Positions 46,501 to 58,500 of a DNA stretch of 64,000 nt are shown piece by piece; position 1 is the stretch's first letter; each line of letters begins with the position of its first letter. The stretch is from Cyanoderma ruficeps. Its lineage: Eukaryota; Chordata; Aves; Passeriformes; Timaliidae. The position numbers and the translations under genes are program-made. The stretch covers positions 290,346 through 354,345 of the forward strand of contig VZDJ01000061.1 in assembly GCA_008694505.1 (NCBI GenBank), in the 5' to 3' direction. The notes under the pieces are model-generated. The model did not search any database. It was given only the letters and a program-made list of their open reading frames with translations, and was not told the origin of the DNA.

Positions 46501-49500
46501 TTTTCTATTTATAAAGGCCACTTTGCACCAAAAACTAAACGTCATTCTTTTTAAAGTACCATTAACGTGCTTTATTAATTAGGAGGAACGGGTGTGCTGG
46601 GAGAAAATTCAGCAGCCGAGTTCAGTGACTTTGGGGGTGAGTTTGCAAAGTACAGCTGGGTTGTTGGGTTCTCCTCTTTGCTGCCGAGTTTGGCTCCTTA
46701 TTTTGATCTTCCATGCAGCTTAAAAGGCTTTTTCACATGAGAAGGATCTTGCCACATCCTGCTCTGCAGCAGGAACAAAGCTCTGCTGGAGCAGACGTTG
46801 ACTCTGCCCAAAAAGCCTTGAACAGAAGCCGTTCCTCTCGTGATCCTTCTTGTAAAAGAGCCTTGCAGCTGACAGGATAATGGGGTTTCTCAGGCCTGCT
46901 GGTGACGTGCCAACAGGGTTTTCCTTAGCAGTGCCATTCTTTAAGGAGCTGGGGATGCTGATGTAAACACAACTGAAAGCTTCACACAGCCCGGGCTGAG
47001 CGCAGGGCCTGGGATCTGCTGCTCATGCCACGCTGTGCAGGACATTTTTCTTCTGCTCTGTCTATTTAAATCTGGTTTCCCAGGCTCGTAGCCGACTTTG
47101 GATGGGTTGTGCTGTGGAGGGCCAGGAAAGCTGGGCCTGGTGTGTGCGTGGAGGAGCTCTCCTGCTCCGTGGGGCAGCCTCCCATGCCCAGGACGGAGAA
47201 TTGTGTTTGGGATGGGGGTGTGCAGAGCAGGTTTAAGGGTAGTGAACGAGGTGTTTTGGTTCCCAGTAGTCAGGTTTGAGGGGAATGTGTAGGAAAGCCG
47301 TGTGCTGCTCCCGGAGCTGCTGCTGCCTCCGTCGGGAGCGCGTCGGGAATTCGGTGGGAGTCTCCGCCAGTCAAATTACAGGTGTCGCACGCTAATTGGA
47401 GGCTGGTAAAAGTTTAATAATTGTATTGCTTTGCCTTTAAGTAGTGGGATCCTGCTCTGGTGACTAATCCTGTTTAATAGTGACTGTCCTCGAGTGAGCG
47501 CTTGGGAGCTCGGGGTTCTGTTCCAGGTTTCAATGTTTTGGGAAAAACAACGTGTTTTGGTCTCTTGAGCAGCCACCACTTTCTCTGCTGCCTTTTCTAC
47601 AGAATGGGAGTAACGTCCTTATGAATACACACTCGGTACTGGCTCCTTAGGAAAACCAGGGCAGGAAGGGTGTGGGATGTGTGTCTCACCTCTTGGTTTT
47701 TGAAAGATTCATTCTTGCAATTGTCTGATCGCTGTGCTTGGTCAGTTCTGGTTTTTTTTCAATTGGGTTTTGTTTGAGGAGGAGGGATCTTCTAAGTATC
47801 AACAAGTTCTCTTTTCTTTGTTTCATGGTGCATAATCATCGACCTCATGGCTGTGACTTGGAATAGCACTATCCCATCTGGAAATACTTAATTACTGCGC
47901 AGGGTGAGGTGCCAACTGGGTTAGGTTCTGTGCTGTGTTTAAGGGCAGGTCAGAGTTGCTGAACGCTTTGTGTGAGCAGCTGTGTTTGATCACTAGATAG
48001 GGCAATAATTGCTCATAATTTCTTTCTTCTCCCCTTCTTGTATCTTACTCAAGAATCTAGGATTTACTTAGAAGAAGTAACAGGCCCAGCTGGGCTGAAG
48101 CAGCCTCTGTATCCAAACTTTTGCCTTTTGATGTAGTTGGATGAGGTGTTGCTGTGGAGTCAGGATGGGAGGAGAGTTACCAGCAAGGAATCCCTGTGGC
48201 ATTTGGCTTATGTTAAAAATTGATGCCAAGAGAATTATTAATTATTAAATATTGACACTCGGGAGCCAAGAAAAGGTGGCTGGCAGGAGTCACGCACAGG
48301 GTTAAAACCCACAGTAACTCCTGTTTTAATCTCTTTGGGTGCCAGCATGGTTTTGTCTTTAATTCCTGGGCTAAAATCAGCCCTGGCTTGGAAAATCATC
48401 TGTCCACACTTGTCTATATCCCTTGTAGAAAGTGCAGACTGCCAGAACAGGCAGAGTTTGTGTGTAATCTCTTGTCGTTGGGCTGGACAGGCAACTCCAG
48501 GGAGAACATTATCAGCACTCGCAGCTCAAATAATTCAGTGTGTACCCGGAGGGTGACAGTGCTCTACCTGCCTGAATCAAGTGCTGAATCACAGGGCTGT
48601 CACAGTTTAGTCATTTCCTGGGAAACTTTGCTTTTCAGTCTGGTGGGAGAGCGTGAGGTCTGCACTTGTAGTGCTGGGGATTGAATACTTGGGAATTTCT
48701 GCTGGTGTCTGTGAGCTGGAGGTTAGTCAGCAAAAAGAATTGTTCAGAATCAGTTCAGCTGGGTTATTTAATGCTCTGGGAGTTGTCTTGCTTTACTCAG
48801 CTCAGCTGGTTCTTGGGTAGGTGTGTGACACTGTCTGTGTCCCCTCCTGCAGATTGTTCTGGTGCAGGGCTGGTGTTAAAACCCTGCAGTGCTCCTGTCT
48901 TTCAACTCACATGGTTCTCACTGACTGTGTGTTAAAAATAGATGAAAACATTTCTCCTGAACGGATTTTGTAAAAACCTGTTTGTGACAAAGCCTTGGGT
49001 TTGTTGCATTCAGGAGGGAAAATGCCCTTTTTCCCCCAATGACAAGTTGTAGCTGTTTAAAGGTTTTTACTTTTTATCTCTAGGATGGGGTTACATGCAA
49101 AATTTTTTATTTGTATATGGGATTCAAGTGTTTATGTGCATGTGCTGCACATAAATTTTATGGGTAAAATAAAATTTATATGGCTGCACTTCACAACAGA
49201 ATATTTCATATGAAGTTGACTTTGGTGATTGGATTTTTCAGGTGTTGGTTGGAGGCAGCTGAGCAGAGCCTGTGTTTTGGGTTATCAGGGCTAACACAAT
49301 TAACTGATGGAATTGAAGGTTTTAGGGGTTTATTCTTCAAGAGTCTCTGGAGTCTTTTTTAAAACATTTTACCTTTTGGAAAGGTAGATGTTGGCCGTGC
49401 ATTGGCAGCATGGTTTGTGTGGCTGATCACAGAATCCTTGAGGCTGGTAAAGTCAACCTGTCACTGATCCCCACCTTGTCATCAGCCCAGAGCACTGGGA

Positions 49501-52500
49501 GCCACCTCCAGTCATTTTTTGGACACCTCCAGGGATGGGGATTCCACCACCTCCCTGGGCAGCCCCTTTCAATATTTAACTGCCCTTTCCATGAAGAAAT
49601 TCCTCCTGATGCACAAGTGCACTTTGCATCCCTTTGCCCAGCTGAGGATCTGAAAGGCAGAATCTTTCTGGAGGTGAAGAAGAGATCGTTTGACCAATGT
49701 ACCTGAAGAAATCCTTTAAATAAACTTTAAACAGAGATACCAGGACATGGTGATGCTGAATGAGCCACACACGGTCACAGTGAGCACAGTCTCATGTCTG
49801 CTGTGAGAGAAGAATCAACCAGAGCACAGATACACCCACGAGAGACTCTTTTATTCCCAGTCCTGGCTCCCAAAGCCCCTGAGAACTCATTTTGCTGACC
49901 CTGGAGAGTGTTATTTTCAGCAGAAATGGCCCATGGTTAGTTACCAGACCTTTGTGTGGTGGGAGGGAGTGTCCGTGGCTGAGACTGAGCTGGTGACACC
50001 TCCTTGTCACTGATGCCCCCAGCCCAGGTGTGCAGGGAGGGGGGACTGAGCCCTGTCCTTAGCTCACCCGCTCGGTGATGCATCACATATGGCCTCAAAG
50101 ATTACAGCTGGAAATACACAGCCCAGACGGGTGAACCGAGGACACTGCATCTGCTGCAACTCGGAAACGCTGCTGGAAGATAAAGAGATTCTTTGGTGTA
50201 GTTTCAAGAGTTGGATTTACTGCTCGAAGTTAAAACAACAGCAAAAAAAAACCCCCTTAAGGTTTATGGCACCCAGTGAGTGACCCTGAGTGAAGAGCAT
50301 CTTGTGGCCTGGGATGACCCAGACCTTGAACACGGGGGCAGCCGTGCCACAAAAACCTCGTCTTGAATGGAATTCTTTTGAAATAATAAATGTCGAGATT
50401 AAAATAGTTTTAATTTGGTAAAAACAACACTCCTAAGCCTTTTAGAAAAGGGGGTTTGGGAGTGTAGAACAGAGGCCTCACAGTGCTGTGGCCAAGTCGG
50501 CTTGTTCTGTGTGTGTGTAAATTAATCTGGAGCTGATCTGTCTGTGAAACTTTTTAACACCGAAGCTGTAGCAGTTTAATGCTTGTGCCCAACAAACACA
50601 GCTTTGTGAGCCCGGCTGGGTTTTCAGTGCCCTATTCATGCTTCTAGTGGGAACACAATGCTGCTGTTAAAGGGAAACTGCAGAGCCCAAACCTGTGCTG
50701 GCTGTTTGGTGACGAGTACATTGAGCAAGGGGTTATTTCTCTCGAGAAATCAGACTTTTTCTGGAAGACTGTTAGTTCACAGACCTCGCTATTATCACCA
50801 AGAGGAAACCTGATATACAGCTTCACCCAAAAGAAGGAGGAGGGAATCTTTGAAGCTGCATCATCGTTTGGCCTCAGAGAGAAGGAGGCAATTGTCTAAA
50901 CTTGTTTCAAGTGTAGTTTTTGTGCCGCAGTCGTAGCTAAGAGTGGTAGGAGGAGTTTAAGGCCACTGCACAGGTACAGTCTATTCGAGCACACAGCCTT
51001 AGAAAAAAAGGCTTAAATGTTGTGTTTTGGCTTGCTGAAGCCTGGGACTGAGGATGTGTCATGGTAAAACCATCGTGGAGAGTGTGAGATGTCTGGAAGT
51101 TGCCAGTTCTCCAGGAAAATCCAACCTGGCCTTCCATACTTCCAGGGATGGAGCTGCCACAGCTCCTCTGGGCAGCCTGTGCCAGGCCCTCCCCACCCTC
51201 ACAGGGAGGAATTTTTTCTTTCAGAAAGGTGGGGACCAGCTCTAAGTACATAAATTTGTGATGACAGCATTCTTTGCTAAGTGCAGGCCCCATGTTGTGC
51301 CCATTTTTTGCCCAGGCCACAAATGCACTTTAGTCCTCTCACTGGGTTTCTCAAACGTGCTACCTGCCACTCCAGTCCCTCTTGAAAAGTCTTATCTGGA
51401 GGCAGCAAAAGAACATTTTGGACTTTGAGCAGCACTTCTGGTCTTCATTGTCCCGATGTTGGTATTCCAGACCCAAGCCCTGCAGACTCTGTGTTCTGCT
51501 CTTTCAGAGCAGCTTCGAGATGATAAAACCACGGGGAGATGTTGCCTGTCCTGTGCCTGGACATCAGCAGGGGAGCAGACGAGAAAGGCCAACTCATCGG
51601 GTCGTTTTTAGTGGTGAGACCTGAAATCCAGATGCATCAGTGATAATAGAAAAATTATTTTTGTTACAATCTTCTTTCCTGTCTGCTCTCTTTTAGTAAA
51701 GTAGCTCTGTGTGTTTTGGAGCTAATGGAAGCCCCAGAAGCACCACCAGGAATCCCTGGTGGCACGAACTGTTGGAAACATCAGCAGATTATTTATTTTT
51801 TTTTTAAAGCACACAAACATTTTTTTTTAAATGCACACAAACTGCTTTCCAACTGGAAATCCTTTCCTTGCTGCAGCCCGGTGTTTGGAAGCTTTGCTGG
51901 GGAGAGATGCTGTGCCCTACGTGATCATTTTCCTTAATTTCCCCACTGTAGTAATTATGGTTTTGTTAGACAGTAAATGATTCAGTGTTCTCATTCCATG
52001 GGGGGAAGGGGAGCAGGGGATGTTGAAAGAGGAGCATTGTCTGAGCTAGCAGGATTAGCGGGTGTTACCACCTTGCACTGATTGAGCACCACTGGTTAGG
52101 ACAGATCATCAGCGCTAATTGCTGAAAAGCAGCCTGGCGTCAGCCGGGTGGGGACTGAGGCTCCCGGGGCTTCTCTGCTGCAAGATTTGAATATAGGTGT
52201 GACATCCAGGCTGATCAGGTGTCCTTCCCTGGGCTTCCCAGGGTTCCCAGGGCTTCCCTGGGCTTCCCTGGTCTTCCCTGGGCTTCCCTGGTCTTCCCAG
52301 GGCTTCCCTGGGCTTCCCTGGGCTTCCCTGGGCTTCCCTGGTCTCTGGCATTTCGAGTTCATCCTTCCTCTCGCTCTCCCACTGACCAGGACCAACAATT
52401 GGATTTGCACCATGAGGATCTATTCTGTGTTTTCTCCCCAAGAAATCAGGAGAAGCAGATGATGATTGCAGTGGTGGGGAGGCTGTGTTTACACCTGCTC

Positions 52501-55500
52501 TGTTCCGGGGCACTGGTTCCCTGTGGAAGATGAAGGTGTTGCTGCTCTGGGGCTGTTGCTGCACTGGAGCTGTGGCTGCAGCAGAGGGGGCAGGAAGGAA
52601 GAAGAGCCTCTTCCTCCACCACAGCAGCAGCTCAGCTCGCTCTCATATCTCCTCTAAAACCCCTAAAAGCTGCTTCCCTTTGAGCAGAACCCCATTTCCT
52701 GGGCAGGGCCTCGGAGAGGAGACTCACTGCGGATACGGATGAATACAGAGCAAACGGAACACAAATGGGTGGTGGCTGGGAGGGAGCCAGAAGAGTCTCA
52801 CCACTGTTTGTGTTTTAATTTCTTCCTCGGGAACGAGCAAACACCATTTTATAACTCAATTATCAGCTCTCGTTTGTTTTGCTGGTGTTTCTTTGTGGTG
52901 CCCTGTCTTGCATCTGCCTGGAGAGGGGTTGTGGTTCTCAGGGTGGGTTTTGAGCTCTCTGGAAGAGAATTGAGTTCCCAGAGTGTCACGGTGTGTTTTA
53001 TTTGTGGAAGGGGGTTAATGATTGACCAAGGTTATACCAGAGGAGTGAGTGGTTCCAGAGTTTGCAGCCCTGTTGTCCTGGTGCTCTTCCCGTGGCTGTA
53101 ATTTGTGATATTCCATGAGGAAATCCATGTTTGTGTCCAGATCTCACCATTTCCATTTCCTGCAGATGAGCAGAAAAGGAATAGGGTGAAAGAAAATTTC
53201 TCCCTCAGTGATTCTTTTGTGCTGTGTCAGTGGATTGGTCCCAAATTTGGGCTCTGCATAACCAGAAAAGAGCTTTTATTCAATAACTTCATTCCACCTG
53301 TGCCATGTGTACATTTTCTAAGCCTGTGCAGGTGTTTGGGACTGTCAATCTGTTTGTCAAAATAATAGTTGATCTATTTGTTTTATGTTATAACATGAAA
53401 ATTCGGATGAAATTGGAAATTCAGCACTAGGAAGACAGAGCACTGCCAGGGAGTCCCAGGAATCTATCAGCTTTATTGTATTTATTGCTTGAATTTTCCT
53501 CCTTGGAGCTTCCCTGCTTTTGTCAAATAGCATTAGGCTTTTGTTTTTTTTATTGGCTTATGGTCAGAAAATCCTTTTTACAACAATGATATCAACAATG
53601 TGCACCACATGGCAGCTGAGGTTGCAAGCAGTGTTGTGGCCTGAGTTACCTTCTTATTTCTCAGTAGTATCTCACCTTGGCTTCAGATTTCCAGATGGGA
53701 GCCCAGGAGCCCTACTGCTTCCATTCCAGTGTGGATGGGTTTGTTTTATTGGTGGGATATTAGTGTGGAAGAAATGATTAGAGAGAATTCTTCTTCCCAG
53801 CATGTAAAGCAGGATGGGGTGCTGCTGCTGCTACTTACAGTCCTGGTACTTGTTCATAATGTGCTTGCATTGTTTGTATATGTTGCATCCTTTAGTAATT
53901 CCAACAATTTTCCGTGGCAAATATTTCATTATATGTAGTGTGTAACCACCAATGTCAAGAGCGCAATTAAATCGTGGAGAAATTAATCAGGGAATAACAA
54001 GCTCTGAACAAACATGTGGGTTGGCTTAGGAGAAATCCCTCCCCTTTCTGTAGACCTGGATTTTCCTGCAGTGTCCATCCTCTGGCTCTCTGTGCCTCCC
54101 AAATGGACACTGAGTGTCCTGGCAGCCCAAAGGGTCACCTTGTCCTGGGTCCAGGAGCCAGGGAGGGGATTGTCCCACTCTGCCCTGGGCTGGGGCGGCC
54201 TCACCTCCAGTCCCACAATATCAAAAACATCTAAAGCTGTTGGAGAAGGTCCAGAGCAAGGACAAGGGGCTGAGGGAGGGTCTGGAGGAGTGCCTGAGGG
54301 CTCTGGGTGTGTTCAGCTGGAGAACAGACTGAGGGGACACTCCTCGGGGGCTGCAGCTCCATCCCGAGGGGCAGCTCTGATCTCTGCTCCCTGTGACAGG
54401 GACAGGACACCAGGGAACGGCTGGAGCTGTGTCAGGGGAGGGTTGGGTTGGATATCAGGGAAAGATTCTTCTCCCAGAGGGTTCAGGCACTGCCCTGAGG
54501 CTGCCAGAGCTCCAGGAGTGTTTGGACATCGCTCCCAGGGATGCCCAGGGTGGAAATTTTGGGGTGTCTGTACAGGGACAGGAACTGCACTGGATGATCC
54601 CTGTGGATCTTTTCCAGCTCAGGGCATTCCACAATTCTCTTCCTCTGAAAGTGGAGGCAGACTTGGGCAAAGCTGGTGGGTTGTGAAGCTCCTGCAGTCC
54701 CTCAGCACATCATCCTGGGGCACTCAGGAGCTCAGTTTGACGTGGCCCTGTCCCTGCACGTACCTGTCCGGTGAGCAGGGTGAGTGAGTGGCACCTGAGC
54801 TCTGCATTGCAATCAGCCACTGAAATTACTGCTTTGCTTGGCACTTCGCTGCGTCCTGGACATTCCCCTTTTCAGCTGCTGGATTTGTCTGGACTCGTTG
54901 GGCCCTGACTCAAACCCAGTGTTAGAGGAGTGAGATAAAATTCTGAGTGCAGACGCACACCCTGCCCTGAGCAGCACGAGTCAGGGAAGGACGGAATCGT
55001 GGAATGCTTTGGGTTGGAAGAGACCTTTAACCTCATCCTGTTCCACTCCCTGCCATGGGCAGGGACACCTTCCACTATCCCAGGTGGCTCCAAGCCCTGT
55101 CCAACCTGACCTTGGGCACTTCCAGGGATCCAGGAGCAGCCTCAGCGTCTCTGGGTAATCTCTGAGGCCTGGGCACCCTCACAGGGAGGAGTTTCTTCCC
55201 ATTATCTTATCTAAACCTGTCAATCTGAAGCCATTAAGTTTGAGTCCCACTCCAGCTCTGAAACTCCTGGTCTCAGTGTTACAAGTGCCACTGGCCTTGG
55301 AGTGCCCAGCACTGAGGAATGGAGTCCATTCCCTTTCCAGGCATTTCACAAATCACCTTTGGAACCAAACTGGGCACTTAGCTGTAATGTTTTAGCAGAA
55401 ATGCTGGTGGTGTTGGGAGGCTTAGAGCCTGAAGCCTGTAATCCCCTTTCGTGGTGTGGCCCCTGGCAGGAGGGGACTGGCAGGAGGATCTTGTTCAGAG

Positions 55501-58500
55501 CAAACCCTAAACTGAGAGGGAACAGCCAGAGCTGCTCTGGGGCTGAGGCTGTTCCCTCTCAGTTCAGGCTCACGGCAAAGAAAACATCCTGTTTGTGATC
55601 ACTCACTTCTTGTCATCGTATATCTGTGGCTTGATTTGAGCTTGATACCGAATAATTCTGTTTTCTTAGTGCTGTGTGTTTGATCACTCCCCATCTCCAG
55701 GAGATGGGAGGTTGTAAGTGCCAGGCAGGCTGTGAAGAGGCTTGAAATGCTGCAGGGCTGTTTGTTTTAATCCCTCCAAGGTTCCAGTCTTTCTTGTGGT
55801 TCTGATGTAATGTGAGAAATTAAAACAAAAGACAGCAGCCAGATGGTGCATCTCCAGGATCAGACAGATTAGGTTTTTAAAAGAGGGAAAAGTTTACAAA
55901 TGCTTATTCTGATCTCTGGAGTAATCACTCTAATAATAATCACTCCAGAGGGGATTCTTCCTCTCAACTCCGCTCTCGTGACCACCTGGAGCCCTCTGTC
56001 CAGTTCTGGGATGTAAGAAGGATGGAAGAATTCCATAAGAAGGATGTGGAGCTGTTGGAGCAAGTCCAGAGGAGGCCATGAAGTTGATAAAGGGACTGGA
56101 CCACCTCCCTTATGGAGTCAGGCTGGGAGAGTTGGGAATGCTCAGCATGGAGAAAGTTGTGTGGAGACTTCACAGCACCTTCCAGTGTCTGAAAGGGCTA
56201 CAGGGGAACTAGAGAAGGACAATTCACCAGGATCTGCAGTGACAGGACAGTGGCAATGGGTCCCAACTGAAAGAGGGGAAGTTTAAGTTAAATATATGGA
56301 AGAAATTCCTCCCTGGCACCCGGATCATGAGCTGTGCCTGCTGGACAGGAATCTGGAAGTTGACTGTCCATCCTTGTCTCAGGTTTTTGGAGATCCCCAA
56401 AGCAGCTGCTGGAATGGACTCACTTTGTTTGCTGTTTGATTAGTTGAAGATGAGGCTCTGAATTTGCACTTCCCCTTCACCCTTTGGGTTGGGAATTATC
56501 CCACTTTGTTCGCCTAAGTTGTCTTGTGGTTACAGAATATTTTCATGCACTCCCAGTTTCCCTTTTTAGTTTTTCACTGCTTTGATGTTCCATTAGATAG
56601 CTGCTGTGATCCAAGTTATTGCATTTAAATAGTGGATAGTGTAGGTCTCTGATCCCAAGGGAAACTGCAGAAGTTCTGTAATATGGAGCTTTGAAATCCT
56701 AATGTGCTTGGATTTATTGAGTTTCAGGTTTTCTACGGCTGTGTTCAGGTGAAACCTTCATGGCACTGAAAAAAAAAACCCAAGCAGACCTCAAATTGCA
56801 AAATTCAGAGGTGATTTAATGAGTTTTCTTTCCTTGTTTCTAGGGGACATCACACAGAAGGGGTATGAGAAGAAGAGAGCAAAGCTGCTGGCTCCGTATG
56901 TTCCACAAACCCAAGGTAGGTCCTTGTTTGGGCTGGAATCAGGATTTTGCAGAGCTGTGCCATTAAAGGCATCTGTGGAATGGAGCACTGAGATCCCATT
57001 TGGATCATTCTGCTCCGTATGTGTTTCCTGAGCTGATCATATTGTGTGTGGGTTGGGTCTCTAGTTCTTGTCTCTTGTTGAACTCCGGAGCTCCTTGGTG
57101 GGAGAGTGGAGTGCCCAGAGAAGCTGTGGCTGCCCCTGGATCCCTGGCAGTGCCCAAGGCCAGGCTGGATGGGGCTTGGAACACCCTGGGACTGTGGGAA
57201 GTGTCCCTGCCATGGCAGGGATGGAACAGGATGGGCTTTAAGGCGTTCTGTGATCTCCCACATCCATCACGTCCCACTCCCTTGACTCTTGAGAGCTCAA
57301 AGGCTCTGGATCAGTCGTGAAGATCCTGGAGAACCGTTCTGGGAACATTCTCAAAAATGTCTGCAGTGAGTGTTGGTCTGTGCTGTGTCCTTCAGCTATT
57401 TTAATTCCTTGTTGGACAACCATTAGGATTTTTATAATTTGTTGCTTTATTTTGCCAGAGTAGCTGAAGTCAGGTCCTTTGGGTACAATTGTTTCCTTTT
57501 GGTTCAGAGATCCAGAGCAGCTCAGCTGGTTGTATGTGAGATAATTTTATGTAATTGTAAACTGAAGGATATGGCTGAATGTGTGTCTAATCATTATTTT
57601 GGGGTTTACCCAGAAAAACTATTACTGATATGCTGAGATGTTCAGCCATTAAAAACTGATGTATTTGGTTCTGATTTCAGGCAGTGACTTGGGTATGACA
57701 GGAACTCCTGAATGGACCTATTGGAATTTACTGAGCCTGGTCTACTGCCAAAAAAAATTGATAAAGATTAAAAGCTCAAAGTGCATTTATTGCCCGTCAA
57801 CACCACGGGACTGGGGGGAAATGACAGCAGCTCCCTTCGGGCACTTGATCAGGGAACAGAAAGTTGTGATGTGGCAAATTCCAGGTTCTCCCACCCCAAA
57901 CCACTGCTCTGTTCGTGGTCTCTGGCTGGTTCTCAGGTTGGATTTGCTTGTTTATTCATCTCAAGGTGGGGCTCATTCCCTGGTTGGAAATTGGGTTTTA
58001 CACGGTGTATTCTGTCTGAGCCACCTGCTGAAGGGAGCAAGGCAAGCAAAAATTGTAATTTAGCCTTCAAAAGGGAGATTTTGTTACAAACAGCTCTCCC
58101 AGTGCTGAGGACTCCCTGGAGCAGCATGTGATGGAAATCTCAGTGACTTCATTCCTGCCTATTTATCAAATCTATTTCTGTTACTTAAAAAACCAAAAAC
58201 TAATATACACATGACTAATCCCTCTTGATTAAGTAGGTATTTGTTGAGCAGGTTTTGCAGTCCTCAGGCTAGCATTTGTGCCAGTGAAGATCTCGAGCCT
58301 GAGGAGGAAATTGGGAATCCTTGGGTGGCTCAGGAGCTCTTGGCAACCCTGATTTTGTCCTTTCTGAAGTCTGAAGATGATCCAATCCTGGCCCCAACCC
58401 TGGCACTGTGCACGTGTTTGATTTATCTCAGAAAATGTTTAATTAGGAGGGGGAAAAAAGTGTTTGGCCAGACTGGGCTGTGCTCTGTTAATTGTGGGGC

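Larger units (their letters stand above)
31546..56843 (+). other. DIP2B: DIP2B intron 1 (25.3 kb)
   Basis: A very long first intron, as in mammalian DIP2B. I found no supported exon inside. It contains CR1 fragments at about 32334, 44213, 49428, 51112, 54085, 54991 and 55967, a 10-bp minisatellite at 52222-52343, a hairpin at 55504-55570, short poly(T) and poly(A) runs, and an N at 43055. The stretches 32.4-44.2 kb and 44.4-49.4 kb look like unique, moderately AT-rich sequence, where long-range enhancers would be plausible but cannot be identified from a single genome. Confidence 0.9.

Noticed and set aside
52148..52564. Collagen-like or Gly/Pro-repeat open frames on both strands
   Set aside because: They are direct products of the 10-bp minisatellite, lie in a DIP2B intron and have no splice support.
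54014..54787. A 257-codon open frame
   Set aside because: It lies within a degraded CR1 LINE 3' end. It is not an intact reverse-transcriptase ORF and not a host gene.
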